From Paludisphaera soli (GTDB lineage: Bacteria > Planctomycetota > Planctomycetia > Isosphaerales > Isosphaeraceae), in NCBI RefSeq assembly GCF_011064595.1, contig NZ_JAALJI010000012.1:1-64000 (forward strand): DNA of 64,000 nucleotides, given 5' to 3'. The notes beneath the pieces were generated by a model. That model saw only the letters and a program-made list of their open reading frames with translations, did not search any database and was not told the DNA's origin. Positions 7,851 to 16,453 of this stretch are shown piece by piece; positions within the stretch are counted from its first letter, which is position 1, and every line of letters begins with the position of its first letter. The position numbers were made by a program, and so were the translations under genes.

Positions 7851-8588
7851 TTGTTCCAACTTCGATCGGCGGCCTCGGCCCGCGAGGCGACGACCACGTC
7901 CTCGGACGCCCCCGCGACGGGACGAGCCCGCGGGCGACTGCGACGGGCGGCCCGAATCCTCGGACTGGGCGTCGCGACCGCCGTCGCGGCCTTCGCGCTC
8001 CGGCCCTATTACAGCCAGAATCTCGGCGTCGTCGCCCCCGGCCGCGCCTACCGCTCGGCCCAGCCGACCTCGGGGCTGGGGGAGCTTATCCGCGACCACG
8101 GCCTCGCGGCCATCCTCAACCTGCGGGGTGGAAATCCCGAAGACGCCTGGTACGTCCACGAGGTCCGCACCGCTCGGGAGGCCGGCGTCGACTTCTACGA
8201 CCTCCCCCTTAGCGCCGTAAGGCGACCGACGCGCCGGGAGCTGCTGCTGCTCATCGACGTCATCACGAAGACGCCCGAGCCGCTCCTGATCCACTGCCGG
8301 GCCGGGGCCGACCGCACGGGACTGGCGACGGTGGTGTACAACCTGATGATCCTGGGCCAGCCCCCCGAGGCGGCGATCGAGGGCTTCACGCTCTACCACG
8401 GCCACGTCCCGCTGTTCGGCCCGCAGCGACTGCACGAGCCGATCAATGAGTACGCCGCCTGGCTGAAGTCCGCCGGGCTGGCGCACACGCCCGAGCGGTT
8501 CCGCTCCTGGGTCCGCGACGACTATCGCGCCGAAGATCCCCCGGCCGACCCACCGCCGTTCCCCGCCGGCCCCCGTTACGCGATCTGA
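7851..8588 (+). CDS. Membrane-anchored dual-specificity/tyrosine phosphatase family protein
   Basis: 245 residues. The start is a TTG at 7851, supported by GAGGAG seven bases upstream (7838-7843); no ATG gives a full-length product. A single membrane span (about residues 35-52, ILGLGVATAVAAFALRP) is followed by a cysteine phosphatase domain: YRSAQPTSGLGELIRDHGL, ILNLRGGN, then the P-loop HCRAGADRTG, which fits C-x5-R, and a preceding region rich in acidic residues. Family members dephosphorylate tyrosine or other phosphomonoesters. It follows the polysaccharide export gene by 178 bases in the same direction, so control of a tyrosine-phosphorylated export component is possible but unproven. 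Confidence 0.8.
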   Translation: MFQLRSAASAREATTTSSDAPATGRARGRLRRAARILGLGVATAVAAFALRPYYSQNLGVVAPGRAYRSAQPTSGLGELIRDHGLAAILNLRGGNPEDAWYVHEVRTAREAGVDFYDLPLSAVRRPTRRELLLLIDVITKTPEPLLIHCRAGADRTGLATVVYNLMILGQPPEAAIEGFTLYHGHVPLFGPQRLHEPINEYAAWLKSAGLAHTPERFRSWVRDDYRAEDPPADPPPFPAGPRYAI

Positions 8589-8625
8589 ACCCGCGAACGG
8601 CGGCGCGGCGAGCCTGGGAACCCGG

Positions 8626-11040
8626 TCATTCGGGATAGATGAGGTAGCGCTCGCGGACGGCTTCGAACTCGGCGAGCCCCTGGGTCCAGAGGGCCTCGAT
8701 CTGATCGAGGCCCTTGAGGTCGAGGATCGCCTGGTAGGTGGCCTCGTTCGCGAGGAGCGTGGGCATGCGCTCGGGCTTCCACGCATCCTTGTAGTCCTTG
8801 CGGAGCGTCAGGGCCAGGGCCAGGCCCAGCTTGAGCGGGTCGAAGGCGGCGCGGTCGGTGATCTGGATCTGCACGCCGCCGCACTTCTCCCCCTTGTACT
8901 GACGCTCGGTCGGCGAGAACTCCAGGGGGGTGAAGCTGACCCCCGGCACGCCCTGGGCGTCGAGCGAGCGGGCCCAGTCGACCGGCCGGATCCAGGGCGC
9001 CCCCACGCGCTCGAAGGGGGTGTCGGTGCCGCGGCCGGTGGCCAGGTTGGTCCCTTCGAGCCAGCCCACGCCGGGGTACAGCAGGGCCTCGGTCAGGCTC
9101 CGCATGTTGGGCGAGGGGTTCACCCAGAGCAGGCCCGTGCGGTCGTAGGCGGCGGCTCGGTTCCAGCCCTCGCAGGGGACGACCTCCAGGTCGGCCTCGA
9201 TCTTCCGCTCGGCGTTGTACATCTTCGCCAGCTCGCCCACGGTCATGCCGTGGCGGATGGGGATCCGGTGGTAGGCGACGAACGACTCGACCTTCTCATC
9301 CCGCAGCGGGCCGCCGACCGAGACGCCGTCGATCGCGTTGGGGCGGTCGAGGACGACCACCTTCTTGCCGTTGGCCTTGGCCGCCTCCAGCACCAGGCCC
9401 AGGGTAGCGATGTAGGTGTAGTAGCGGACGCCGATGTCCTGGATGTCGTAGACCAGGACGTCGAGGTCGGCGACGTCCTCGTCTTGCGGCTTGCGCTTCT
9501 TGCCCTCGTAGAGGCTGATCACGGGGAGCCTGGTCGCCTCGTCGACGGCGTCGGTGATCTTCTCCTGGTCGAGCGCGCCGCGGATCCCGTGCTCGGGGCT
9601 GAACAGCTTGACGAGCTGGACCTCGGGGGCGGCGAACAGGACGTCGATGGTGGATCGGCCGTCTGCCGAGCGGCCGGTGTGGTTCGTCACCAGGCCGACC
9701 TTCTTCCCCTTGAGCGAATCGAACCCCCGCGCCGCCAGCACGTCGATGCCGCAGACGACGGGCGAGGGCCGTTCTGGGCGAGATTCGGGCTCGGCGGCCG
9801 ACTCGGATTCGGCCGGGGCCTGGTAGGCCGGCGGGTCGACCAGCGCCGCGGCGGCCAGGGTGGCGACCTCGCGACGGAGCGACGACGGCGAGGGGTTGGA
9901 CTTCGGGTGCAGGCGGCTCGACAGGATGACGACGAACGTCTGGGTCTCCGGGTCGATCCAGATGCTGGTGCCGGTGAAGCCGGTGTGGCCGAAGCTCGAA
10001 GGGCCGAAGAGGTCCCCCTTGGGGCTGCTGAAGCCGGTCGCCACGTCCCATCCCAGGCCGCGACGCTGCCCCGCCGGGGTGGTCGCCGGGTCGCGCATCA
10101 GGCGGACCGTGAGCGGGGCGAGGACGCGCGATCCCGAGGGGGCTGCGCCGTCGTCCAGGAGCATCCGGGCGAAGGCGGCCACGTCGTCGGCGGTGGCGAA
10201 GAGGCCGGCATGGCCCGCCACGCCGCCGAGCGCCCGCGAGCGCGGGTCGTGGACGACGCCCCGGACGTAGGCGTCCCCTTCCTTCTCGGTCGGGGCCACG
10301 CGCTCCAGGGCCGGCCACTTCGAGGCGTCGCCGCCGACGGGCCGGAAGTGGGCGTCGACCATCCCGGCGGGGCCGAACACCCGCTCGCTCGCGAACTGGT
10401 CGAGCGGCAGGCCCGAGACCTTCTCCACGAGCTTGCCCAGGATAATGAAGCCGACGTCCGAATAGAGGAACTTCGTCCCCGGGCGGGCCACCGGCTGCAG
10501 CTCGGCGATCCGCTTCCAGGCCGCTTCGGGGCCGTCCTTGTAGTCGCCGATCGCGTTGTCCGGGATCAGCCCGGCGCGGTGACGCAGCAGGTGGTCGACG
10601 GTGATCCGCCCCTTGCCGTGGTTGTCCAGCTCGGGAAAGTACTTCACGATCGGGTCGGACGGCCGGACCTTCCCCTCCTCGATCAGGACCATGACCGAGC
10701 TGGCCGTGGCGATCGGCTTGGTGAGCGAGGCCATGTCGAAGATCGTGTCGCGGGTCATGGGCTCCGAGGTCGGTTCGACGGCCCGGCGGCCGAAGGTCTT
10801 CGCGTACGCCACCCCGCCGCCGCGACCGACCAGGACCACGGCCCCGGGGATCTGCTCCTCCGCGACCGCCTTCTCCACGACCGCGTCGATCCTCGCCAGG
10901 CGGTCGGCGTCGAAGCCGAGCTGCGCCGCGGTCTCGGCCGTCGGCGCAGTGACCTCCGAACCTCGCGCGATCGTCCCGCCCAGGCCGATCGTCGCGGCCG
11001 CGACCCACGCCGCGACCTGCTTGCCGTACCACTGTTTCAC
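8626..11040 (-). CDS. Serine hydrolase (class C beta-lactamase fold) fused to NamZ/DUF1343 exo-N-acetylmuramidase
   Basis: 804 residues with an N-terminal signal peptide. Domain one (about 40-400) is a penicillin-binding/serine hydrolase fold: S-L-T-K at 105-108 gives the nucleophile and lysine, Y-S-D at about 193-195 the tyrosine motif, and H-T-G at 352-354 the third motif. A short acidic linker leads to a DUF1343 domain (about 430-804) with LVTNHTGRSADGRST, LFSPEHGIRG, VYDIQDIGVRYYTYIATLG and LWVNPSPNMRSL. DUF1343 is the NamZ exo-beta-N-acetylmuramidase family, which removes terminal MurNAc from peptidoglycan fragments. The fusion suggests one exported enzyme that trims peptide or ester groups and then cleaves MurNAc in cell-wall turnover. 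The gene is convergent with the phosphatase. Confidence 0.88.
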   Translation of the reverse strand: MKQWYGKQVAAWVAAATIGLGGTIARGSEVTAPTAETAAQLGFDADRLARIDAVVEKAVAEEQIPGAVVLVGRGGGVAYAKTFGRRAVEPTSEPMTRDTIFDMASLTKPIATASSVMVLIEEGKVRPSDPIVKYFPELDNHGKGRITVDHLLRHRAGLIPDNAIGDYKDGPEAAWKRIAELQPVARPGTKFLYSDVGFIILGKLVEKVSGLPLDQFASERVFGPAGMVDAHFRPVGGDASKWPALERVAPTEKEGDAYVRGVVHDPRSRALGGVAGHAGLFATADDVAAFARMLLDDGAAPSGSRVLAPLTVRLMRDPATTPAGQRRGLGWDVATGFSSPKGDLFGPSSFGHTGFTGTSIWIDPETQTFVVILSSRLHPKSNPSPSSLRREVATLAAAALVDPPAYQAPAESESAAEPESRPERPSPVVCGIDVLAARGFDSLKGKKVGLVTNHTGRSADGRSTIDVLFAAPEVQLVKLFSPEHGIRGALDQEKITDAVDEATRLPVISLYEGKKRKPQDEDVADLDVLVYDIQDIGVRYYTYIATLGLVLEAAKANGKKVVVLDRPNAIDGVSVGGPLRDEKVESFVAYHRIPIRHGMTVGELAKMYNAERKIEADLEVVPCEGWNRAAAYDRTGLLWVNPSPNMRSLTEALLYPGVGWLEGTNLATGRGTDTPFERVGAPWIRPVDWARSLDAQGVPGVSFTPLEFSPTERQYKGEKCGGVQIQITDRAAFDPLKLGLALALTLRKDYKDAWKPERMPTLLANEATYQAILDLKGLDQIEALWTQGLAEFEAVRERYLIYPE

Positions 11041-11220
11041 GATCTTTCCACCCGTGTTGTCGACTCAAGGATCAGGTGAGGCCCCGGCGGCACCGAAGCC
11101 CCCATTCTAACGGCGGATCGAAGGTCCCGCGCCTCCCTGGCATGAGGGGTCGCGAGAGGCTCGACTCGATCCAAATCGGGGTGCCGGACCCGACGTCGCC
11201 GGCGTTCGAAATGAAAAAAA

Positions 11221-11840
11221 CCGGCCGCCGACCGGAACTTCCACGACGACCTCTCCCTTCGTCGTGGAAGTTCCGGTCAACGGACCGGTTGGCTCGGCAT
11301 ACTCTTCGGCATGAAGCCTTGAGGCGTTGGAAGAAACCGGATGCAGTCTGATCGCCAGCGACCGCCTCTCCCTCGGTCGCGGACAACCAGGCCGACAGCC
11401 GGTTGGCTCGCTGGCTCGACGCCCACTCAGGGAGGGCGGAACCTTTGTCCGAACCGGCCGAAGAATCGACTTCCCGCGACGACCTCTCCCTTCGCCGCGG
11501 GGAACCGTCTCCACCGACCGGTTGGCTCCATCGGGCTCGACGGGCCGCGTCACGGCCCGGAACCCACTCGTGTATCAACCGAACAGCAGATCCGCTCCGC
11601 CGCGACCGCCTCTCCCTCGGTCGCGACGAACCTCATCGAACTGCCGGTTGGCTCGCTGGCTCGACGCCCCCCGAGGGGGCGGAACCCGTTGTAAAAACCG
11701 GCCGGAGAACCGACTTCCCGCGACGACCTCTCCCTTCGCCGCGGGGAACCGTCTCCACCGACCGGTTGGCTCCATCAGGCTCGACGTCTCCCCCGCCTTT
11801 CGTGCCGGCGAGGGATCGGAACCTTTGTAAGAAAGGGCGA
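11221..11840. repeat. Tandem array of five structured ~120-nt units (candidate structured RNA)
   Basis: Five units are aligned on a constant CCTCTCCC loop (starting 11250, 11365, 11483, 11609, 11727). Each has (1) a hairpin of variable stem around that loop, 18 perfect base pairs in unit 1 (11232-11249 with 11259-11276); (2) CCGGTTGGCTC; (3) in units 2-5 a CTCGACG box, a second hairpin of changing sequence but kept pairing (CCC/GGG, GGGCCG/CGGCCC, CCCCC/GGGGG) and GGAACC. Units 3 and 5 match at 75 of 76 bases (11467-11542 and 11711-11786), exactly 244 bases apart; units 2 and 4 are also 244 apart. AACCGGCCG precedes units 1, 3 and 5. Open frames across it only translate the repeat. Strand is undetermined. 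Confidence 0.8.
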
Positions 11841-11874
11841 GCGGGGGGTCGTGCGAGGCATCCCGCTCGCCCTT
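11832..11874. repeat. Inverted repeat closing the tandem array
   Basis: AAAGGGCGAGCGGG (11832-11845) pairs with CCCGCTCGCCCTTT (about 11862-11875) around a 16-base loop, a perfect stem directly after the last array unit. A second small hairpin, ATCGTT with AACGAT, follows at about 11885-11899. No T-tract follows on either strand, so a classical intrinsic terminator is not evident. It could be a boundary or processing structure of the array transcript. Confidence 0.65.
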
Positions 11875-11899
11875 TGGCGGGGCAATCGTTAAAAACGAT

Positions 11900-12431
11900 C
11901 GTCGCCAGTGGGGTGGCTTCTTGTAAGTGTTTCGAGCCTCTCGGCCCGCGAGTGGTTCCTGACCTAACCTCTGAACTGGTTTGACTTTTCGTCTCACACT
12001 TTCGTGTCTCTCGTCTCGACGCCAGGAGTAAAAAGCAAAGGCAGTGCCAGAACCAGGAATCGCGGCGTCTCAAGTCGGCACGGGGCCCGATCGGCGGCCG
12101 GCGGATTCGCGGAATCCCAAGCCATTCCGAATCTTAAGACGTTCGAAGAATTTTCGATCGGGGCTGCGAATTTTCGCCCGGCCACGTTTCTTCAACACTT
12201 CTCCATCAGCGGAACACGGGCGGCCGCACAAGATCCAGGCACGGCCTGCCGAATAGATCAACAACGCCCCTCGGACGCACGCTCGATCAGCGGCTCGAGC
12301 CTTCGCAATTCGAAGTTCGGGGGGAGGCCATGGGGTCGCGGGGTCGTTCAAGGGGAGCGAGAGAGGGAATCTCTGGGCATTCCGGCCCAGGTTCCTCGCT
12401 TGCGAGAGAGACGTGGAGGCCGACTCCGAAC
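11900..12431. other. Intergenic region upstream of hypothetical gene
   Basis: Locally less GC-rich than its surroundings, with segments such as GTTCGAAGAATTTTCGATCG near 12140. No credible gene is seen on either strand: the small open frames lack planctomycete-like composition and ribosome-binding sites. It may hold the promoter of the gene at 12432. Confidence 0.4.
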
Positions 12432-13706
12432 ATGATGGATGGACAGGAGCCGCGTCCGGCCCCGCGCGAGGAACTCGCCCGGGCCGTCGACGCCTGGAAC
12501 GATCGGGGCGAAGCTTCCTCTCTGGAAGGCTGGCTGGGCCGGGAACTCGACGAGCCCGGAAACCCGGGGCGGCTCCCGCTCGCGGAGTGGGCCGAAGCTC
12601 TCGGGCTGCTCGCCCGCGCCCGGACCTCGCGGGCCGGCTGGCCGCGCGGGCTCGACCGCCGGCTGACCGACTTCCTGAGGATGCTCCTCCGGTTCTCCCG
12701 CCCCGACGGGCGGACGGCGGCGCTGGAATCCGATCGTCCCGCGCCACCTGCTCCCCGCGCTTTCTGGCGGGGCCTTGCCGCGGCCTTCCCCGAGCCCGAC
12801 GTGGCCCGGGTCCTCGACTGGTGGTTCCCCGGCCGCGACGTCGAGCCCGTGCCGCCACCCCTCCCCGCCTGGTCGAGCCCGCACTCGGCGCTGGGCGTCT
12901 TGCGGGCGGACTGGACGCCGAGGGGGGATCTCGTCGCGTTCGATCAACGCGAGGAGTCGTCGGCCGCCCGCTTCGAGGTCTTCGGCTCGGGCGTCTCCTG
13001 GCTGGGGCCGCGATGGCGGACGACCGATGCGGCCGGGGACGAGCCGACGACCGCTTCGAAAGCCGTCCCTTCGGCCTGGTCGACCAGTTCCGGCGCCGAC
13101 GTGGCCGAGTGGACGTTCCAGGCCGGCGACCTGCGCGTCACCAGACTGGCCCTGATGCTCCGAGGCCGACGCGCGGCGATCCTCGCCGACCTGATCGAAG
13201 GCGGATCGAGCGCCGTTGCGAGGGAGATGCGGCTGACGATCCCCGAGGGGAGGACCGTGGAAGCCCTGCCCGGCACGAAGGCCCTGCGCCTGCGTCCCGC
13301 CGCCCCGGCCCGTTCCGCGCAGATCATCCCGATCGGCCAGCCGGCCGAGACTCTCGGCGGGACCGGCCGGCTCACTTACGACGATTCGACGCGCGAGATC
13401 CGCCTGATCCAGGCGACGTCGGGGGGTCGGGCGTGGCTCCCCTTGCTGGTCTCCTGGGACCACGCGCGGAACAAGAAGGCCTTGGTGTGGAAGTCCCTGA
13501 CGGTCGCCGAACAGGGCAAGGCCTGCTCCCCGGAGACGGCCTGGGCCGCTCGGGTGAGCTGGGCGAAGGCCGAGACCTTCGTGATCTACCGCAGCCTCGG
13601 CCCGGCCGCGCGGAGGTCGTTCCTGGGCTTTACGACCACCGCCCGATTCATGATCGGCCGGTTCACGCCCGAGGGGGACGTGGACGTGATCGCGTCCCTG
13701 GACTGA
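12432..13706 (+). CDS. Hypothetical protein, heparinase-like C-terminal flavour
   Basis: 424 residues from the ATG at 12432, with GTGGAGG at 12413-12419; upstream open sequence looks non-coding. There is no signal peptide or membrane span. The protein is rich in Trp, Arg and Ala, with LDWWFPGRDVEP, LGVLRADWTPRGDLVAFD and a beta-rich second half (AEWTFQAGDLRVTRLALML, AAILADLIEGG). The ADW.P..D...D segment recalls heparinase II/III-like proteins, but no catalytic set is visible, so I leave the function open. It lies next to the tandem structured array, in the same direction as the array as written; no operon partner is apparent, and the next gene is convergent. Confidence 0.65.
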   Translation: MMDGQEPRPAPREELARAVDAWNDRGEASSLEGWLGRELDEPGNPGRLPLAEWAEALGLLARARTSRAGWPRGLDRRLTDFLRMLLRFSRPDGRTAALESDRPAPPAPRAFWRGLAAAFPEPDVARVLDWWFPGRDVEPVPPPLPAWSSPHSALGVLRADWTPRGDLVAFDQREESSAARFEVFGSGVSWLGPRWRTTDAAGDEPTTASKAVPSAWSTSSGADVAEWTFQAGDLRVTRLALMLRGRRAAILADLIEGGSSAVAREMRLTIPEGRTVEALPGTKALRLRPAAPARSAQIIPIGQPAETLGGTGRLTYDDSTREIRLIQATSGGRAWLPLLVSWDHARNKKALVWKSLTVAEQGKACSPETAWAARVSWAKAETFVIYRSLGPAARRSFLGFTTTARFMIGRFTPEGDVDVIASLD

Positions 13707-13726
13707 TCCGCCCGGCCGCCGCCGCC

Positions 13727-13936
13727 TTACAAGGTCGGGTTGCGAGGCTTCGCCAGGATCGCAGTCAGGGAGAGCGCGACGTAGACCAGGGTCACCACGG
13801 CCGTCAGCATCCCGGTGTGGAAATGGGTGGCGGCGAGGCTGGCGTCGGCCCCGCGACGGATCAGGAGTCCGAGGACGGCCTGGGTCGTGATCAGGACCGC
13901 GGCCAGCATTCCGGTTATGATGAGGAGCGGCTTCAT
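13727..13936 (-). CDS. Small two-span membrane protein
   Basis: 69 residues from the ATG at 13936. Two membrane spans are clear: LLIITGMLAAVLITTQAVLG (about 4-23) and TGMLTAVVTLVYVALSLTAI (about 41-60), with a short charged loop (RRGADAS) and a THFHTG segment between them. The long open frame upstream on this strand is antisense to yggS and was rejected. Function unknown. It is convergent with the hypothetical gene ending at 13706 and divergent from yggS at 14063. Confidence 0.65.
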   Translation of the reverse strand: MKPLLIITGMLAAVLITTQAVLGLLIRRGADASLAATHFHTGMLTAVVTLVYVALSLTAILAKPRNPTL

Positions 13937-14062
13937 CGGGAGTTCGCCTCGGCCTGAGTCTGGTTTGCGGACCGTCCGCGTTGAGGGCCCGTCGGAAGCC
14001 TGAAGATACCCGATGCCGCCCCCCCGAGTCACCCCGGCCCCCGACCCTCGATCGACCCCGAT

Positions 14063-14764
14063 ATGAACACCGACCGAATCCGCGACAACCTCCTGGCCGT
14101 GCGGGGCCGGATCGCCGAGGCCGCCCGCCGGGCCGGCCGCGACCCGGCCGCGACGACCCTCGTCGCCGTGACCAAGAAGCGGAGCGTCGAGATGATCCGG
14201 CCCCTGCTGGAGGCCGGTTCGCTCGACCTGGGCGAGAACTACCCGCAAGAACTTTGGGAGAAGGTCGACGCCCTGGTCGACGCCCCCGGGCCGATCCGCT
14301 GGCACCTCATCGGCCACCTCCAGGGCAACAAGGCCCGGCGGACCTTCCCCCTCGTGCGGACGATCCACGCCGTCGACTCGCTGAAGCTGCTGACGACGCT
14401 CGACGAGCTGGCGGCCGAGGTCGCCGACCCGCCCTCGGTCTGCCTCCAGGTCAACACGTCGGCCGAGGAGGCCAAGCACGGCTGGCGCGACGCCGCGGTC
14501 CTCGACGACGCCGAGGCGATCGCCGCCTGCTCGCGGATCCACGTGGTCGGCCTCATGACGATGGCCGGCTACGGCACCGACGGCGAGACCGCCCGGCCGT
14601 CGTTCGTCCGCCTCCGCGCCCTCCGCGACGACCTCGTCCGACGGATCGGCCGGCCCCTGCCGCACCTCTCGATGGGCATGTCGAACGACTACGAGGCGGC
14701 CGTCGAGGAAGGCGCGACCCTCGTGCGGGTCGGCTCGGCCCTGTTCGAAGGGGTCGAGCCGTGA
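14063..14764 (+). CDS. YggS-family pyridoxal phosphate homeostasis protein
   Basis: 233 residues, the family's usual length. The PLP-lysine motif VAVTKK is at residues 34-39 (Lys38 by count), followed by LGENYPQELWEK, WHLIGHLQGNKAR and the phosphate-binding SMGMSNDYEAAVEEGATLVR near the C-terminus. These proteins bind PLP and buffer the free cofactor pool, influencing amino-acid and vitamin B6 metabolism; they have no known catalytic turnover. Its stop codon overlaps the GTG start of the DUF167 gene (GTGA), so the two are co-translated, and aroA follows 23 bases later. This yggS-yggU pairing is common in bacteria. Confidence 0.93.
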   Translation: MNTDRIRDNLLAVRGRIAEAARRAGRDPAATTLVAVTKKRSVEMIRPLLEAGSLDLGENYPQELWEKVDALVDAPGPIRWHLIGHLQGNKARRTFPLVRTIHAVDSLKLLTTLDELAAEVADPPSVCLQVNTSAEEAKHGWRDAAVLDDAEAIAACSRIHVVGLMTMAGYGTDGETARPSFVRLRALRDDLVRRIGRPLPHLSMGMSNDYEAAVEEGATLVRVGSALFEGVEP

Positions 14765-15084
14765 TCGAGCTGACCTCGAGCAAGGAAGGCCTGCTGCTCG
14801 ACGTCCACGCCCAGCCGGGCGCGCGCCGCAACGGCCTGATCGGCGAACGCGCGGGCGCGCTCCGCGTCGCCGTGACCGCCCCGCCCGACAAGGGGAAGGC
14901 CAACGCCGCGATCCTCGAAGTCCTCGCCGAAGCCCTGGGCCTGCGGCTGTCGGCGATCGCCCTGGTCTCCGGCGAGACCTCGCGTCACAAGCGCGTCCTC
15001 CTCGCCGGGATCGATCCCGAGGAAGCAGCCCGGCGGATCGCCGCGGCCCTCCCCGAACCCAAGACCACCGACAAGAATTCCTGA
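14761..15084 (+). CDS. DUF167 (YggU-family) protein
   Basis: 107 residues from the GTG at 14761, which overlaps the yggS stop by four bases. It contains the DUF167 hallmark segments LDVHAQPGARRNGLIGE, LRVAVTAPPDKGKANAAILE and a central LVSGETSRHKRVLL. The family is small, widespread and of undefined biochemical role. The longer open frame leading into it from 13981 is out of register with the yggS coding sequence and was rejected. Position between yggS and aroA suggests one transcript. Confidence 0.9.
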   Translation: MIELTSSKEGLLLDVHAQPGARRNGLIGERAGALRVAVTAPPDKGKANAAILEVLAEALGLRLSAIALVSGETSRHKRVLLAGIDPEEAARRIAAALPEPKTTDKNS

Positions 15085-15107
15085 CCCGCCTCTCCAACGG
15101 ACGAACG

Positions 15108-16412
15108 ATGCCCGACTATCCCGCCGAACTCGCCATCGAACCCTGGACCGGCCCCGCGCCGAGTGCGACCGTGCGCGTGCCCGGATCGAAGAGCCTGACC
15201 AACCGCGCCCTGATCGTCGCCGCCCTGGCCCGGGGCAAAAGCGTCCTCACGGGGGCCCTGGACAGCGAGGACACCCGCGTCATGGTCGACGCCCTGAACA
15301 AGTTGGGCGTCGACGTCGAGCACGACAAGGAAACGGCGACGATCCGGGTCGAGGGCTGCAGCGGCCGGTTCCCGGCGTCCGAGGCCGACCTGTACGTCGC
15401 CAACTCGGGGACGACCCTGCGGTTCCTCACGGCGGCCCTGGCGGTCGGCAAGGGGAAGTACCGGATCGACGGCACCCCCCGGATGCGCCAGCGGCCGGTG
15501 GCCGACCTGCTGCAGGCGCTCAACGGCCTGGGGGCGTTCACCCGGAGCGAGCTGGGGACGGGCTGCCCGCCGGTCGTGATCGACGCCGACGGCCTGGACG
15601 GCGGCTTCGCGTTCGTCCGGGGCGACGTCTCCAGCCAGTTCCTCAGCGGGCTCTTGATGGCCCTGCCCTACGCGCGGGGCGAGTCGGTCGTCGAGGTCGA
15701 GGGGACGCTGGTCTCGCTGCCGTACGTCGCGATGACGCTCGACGTGATGCGGGAGTTCGGCTTCGAGCCCAGCAACCGCAAGAACAAGCGGTTCGTCGTC
15801 CACCCGGGCCGCTACAACGGCCGCGACTACGCGATCGAGCCCGATGCGTCGGCCGCCAGCTACTTCTTCGCCCTCGCGGCGATCACGGGGGGCACGGTCA
15901 CCGTCGAGGGCCTGGGCTCGACGAGCGTCCAGGGGGACGTGCAGTTCGTCGACATTCTGGAACACATGGGCTGCACGGTCGTCCGCGGCCGCGACAAGAT
16001 CACGGTGACGGGCGGCCCGCTGCGATCGGTCGACGTGGACATGAACGCCATCAGCGACACCGTGATGACCCTGGCCGTCGTCGCCCTCTTCGCCGACGGC
16101 GTCAGCCGGATCCGCAACGTGGCCCACATCCGCCACAAGGAGACCGACCGCGTCGCCGCCGTCGCCGCCGAGCTTCGCAAGCTGGGCGCGCACGTCGACG
16201 AGCAGCCTGACGGCCTGCTCATCATCCCCCCCGATCCCTCCGCCCTGACCCCGGCCGCCATCCACACCTACGACGATCACCGCATGGCGATGGCCTTCGC
16301 CCTGGCCGGGCTGAAGATCCCAGGCGTAACGATCCTCGACCCCGGCTGCGTCGCCAAGACCTACCCGCGCTTCTGGGACGACCTGGCCGCGACGCGAACC
16401 GGCTCTGCATAG
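15108..16412 (+). CDS. aroA: 3-phosphoshikimate 1-carboxyvinyltransferase (EPSP synthase)
   Basis: 434 residues, typical length. It transfers enolpyruvate from PEP to shikimate-3-phosphate in the cytoplasm, the sixth step of the shikimate pathway. The N-terminal PGSKSLTNRALIVAAL and LDSEDTRVMVDALNKLG, the central LYVANSGTTLRFLTAAL and DGTPRMRQRPVADLLQAL (the phosphate-binding pair), and the C-terminal IRHKETDRVAAVAAELRKLG and YDDHRMAMAFAL are all present. The ATG at 15108 lies 23 bases after the DUF167 gene, so the three genes from yggS are probably one operon. Confidence 0.96.
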   Translation: MPDYPAELAIEPWTGPAPSATVRVPGSKSLTNRALIVAALARGKSVLTGALDSEDTRVMVDALNKLGVDVEHDKETATIRVEGCSGRFPASEADLYVANSGTTLRFLTAALAVGKGKYRIDGTPRMRQRPVADLLQALNGLGAFTRSELGTGCPPVVIDADGLDGGFAFVRGDVSSQFLSGLLMALPYARGESVVEVEGTLVSLPYVAMTLDVMREFGFEPSNRKNKRFVVHPGRYNGRDYAIEPDASAASYFFALAAITGGTVTVEGLGSTSVQGDVQFVDILEHMGCTVVRGRDKITVTGGPLRSVDVDMNAISDTVMTLAVVALFADGVSRIRNVAHIRHKETDRVAAVAAELRKLGAHVDEQPDGLLIIPPDPSALTPAAIHTYDDHRMAMAFALAGLKIPGVTILDPGCVAKTYPRFWDDLAATRTGSA

Positions 16413-16453
16413 CCTTCGTTCCGGAGATTTTTCGAGGACCGTTGGACGAACGG

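Noticed and set aside
11221-11840. Possible CRISPR array
   Set aside because: Units are 115-126 bases, differ in their stems and lack short identical repeats separated by unique spacers; no cas gene is nearby.
11072-12073. Several open frames of 90-190 codons on both strands across the structured array
   Set aside because: Their translations repeat the same Pro/Arg/Ser-rich peptides because the DNA is repetitive, they overlap on both strands, and none has a ribosome-binding site or a recognisable domain.
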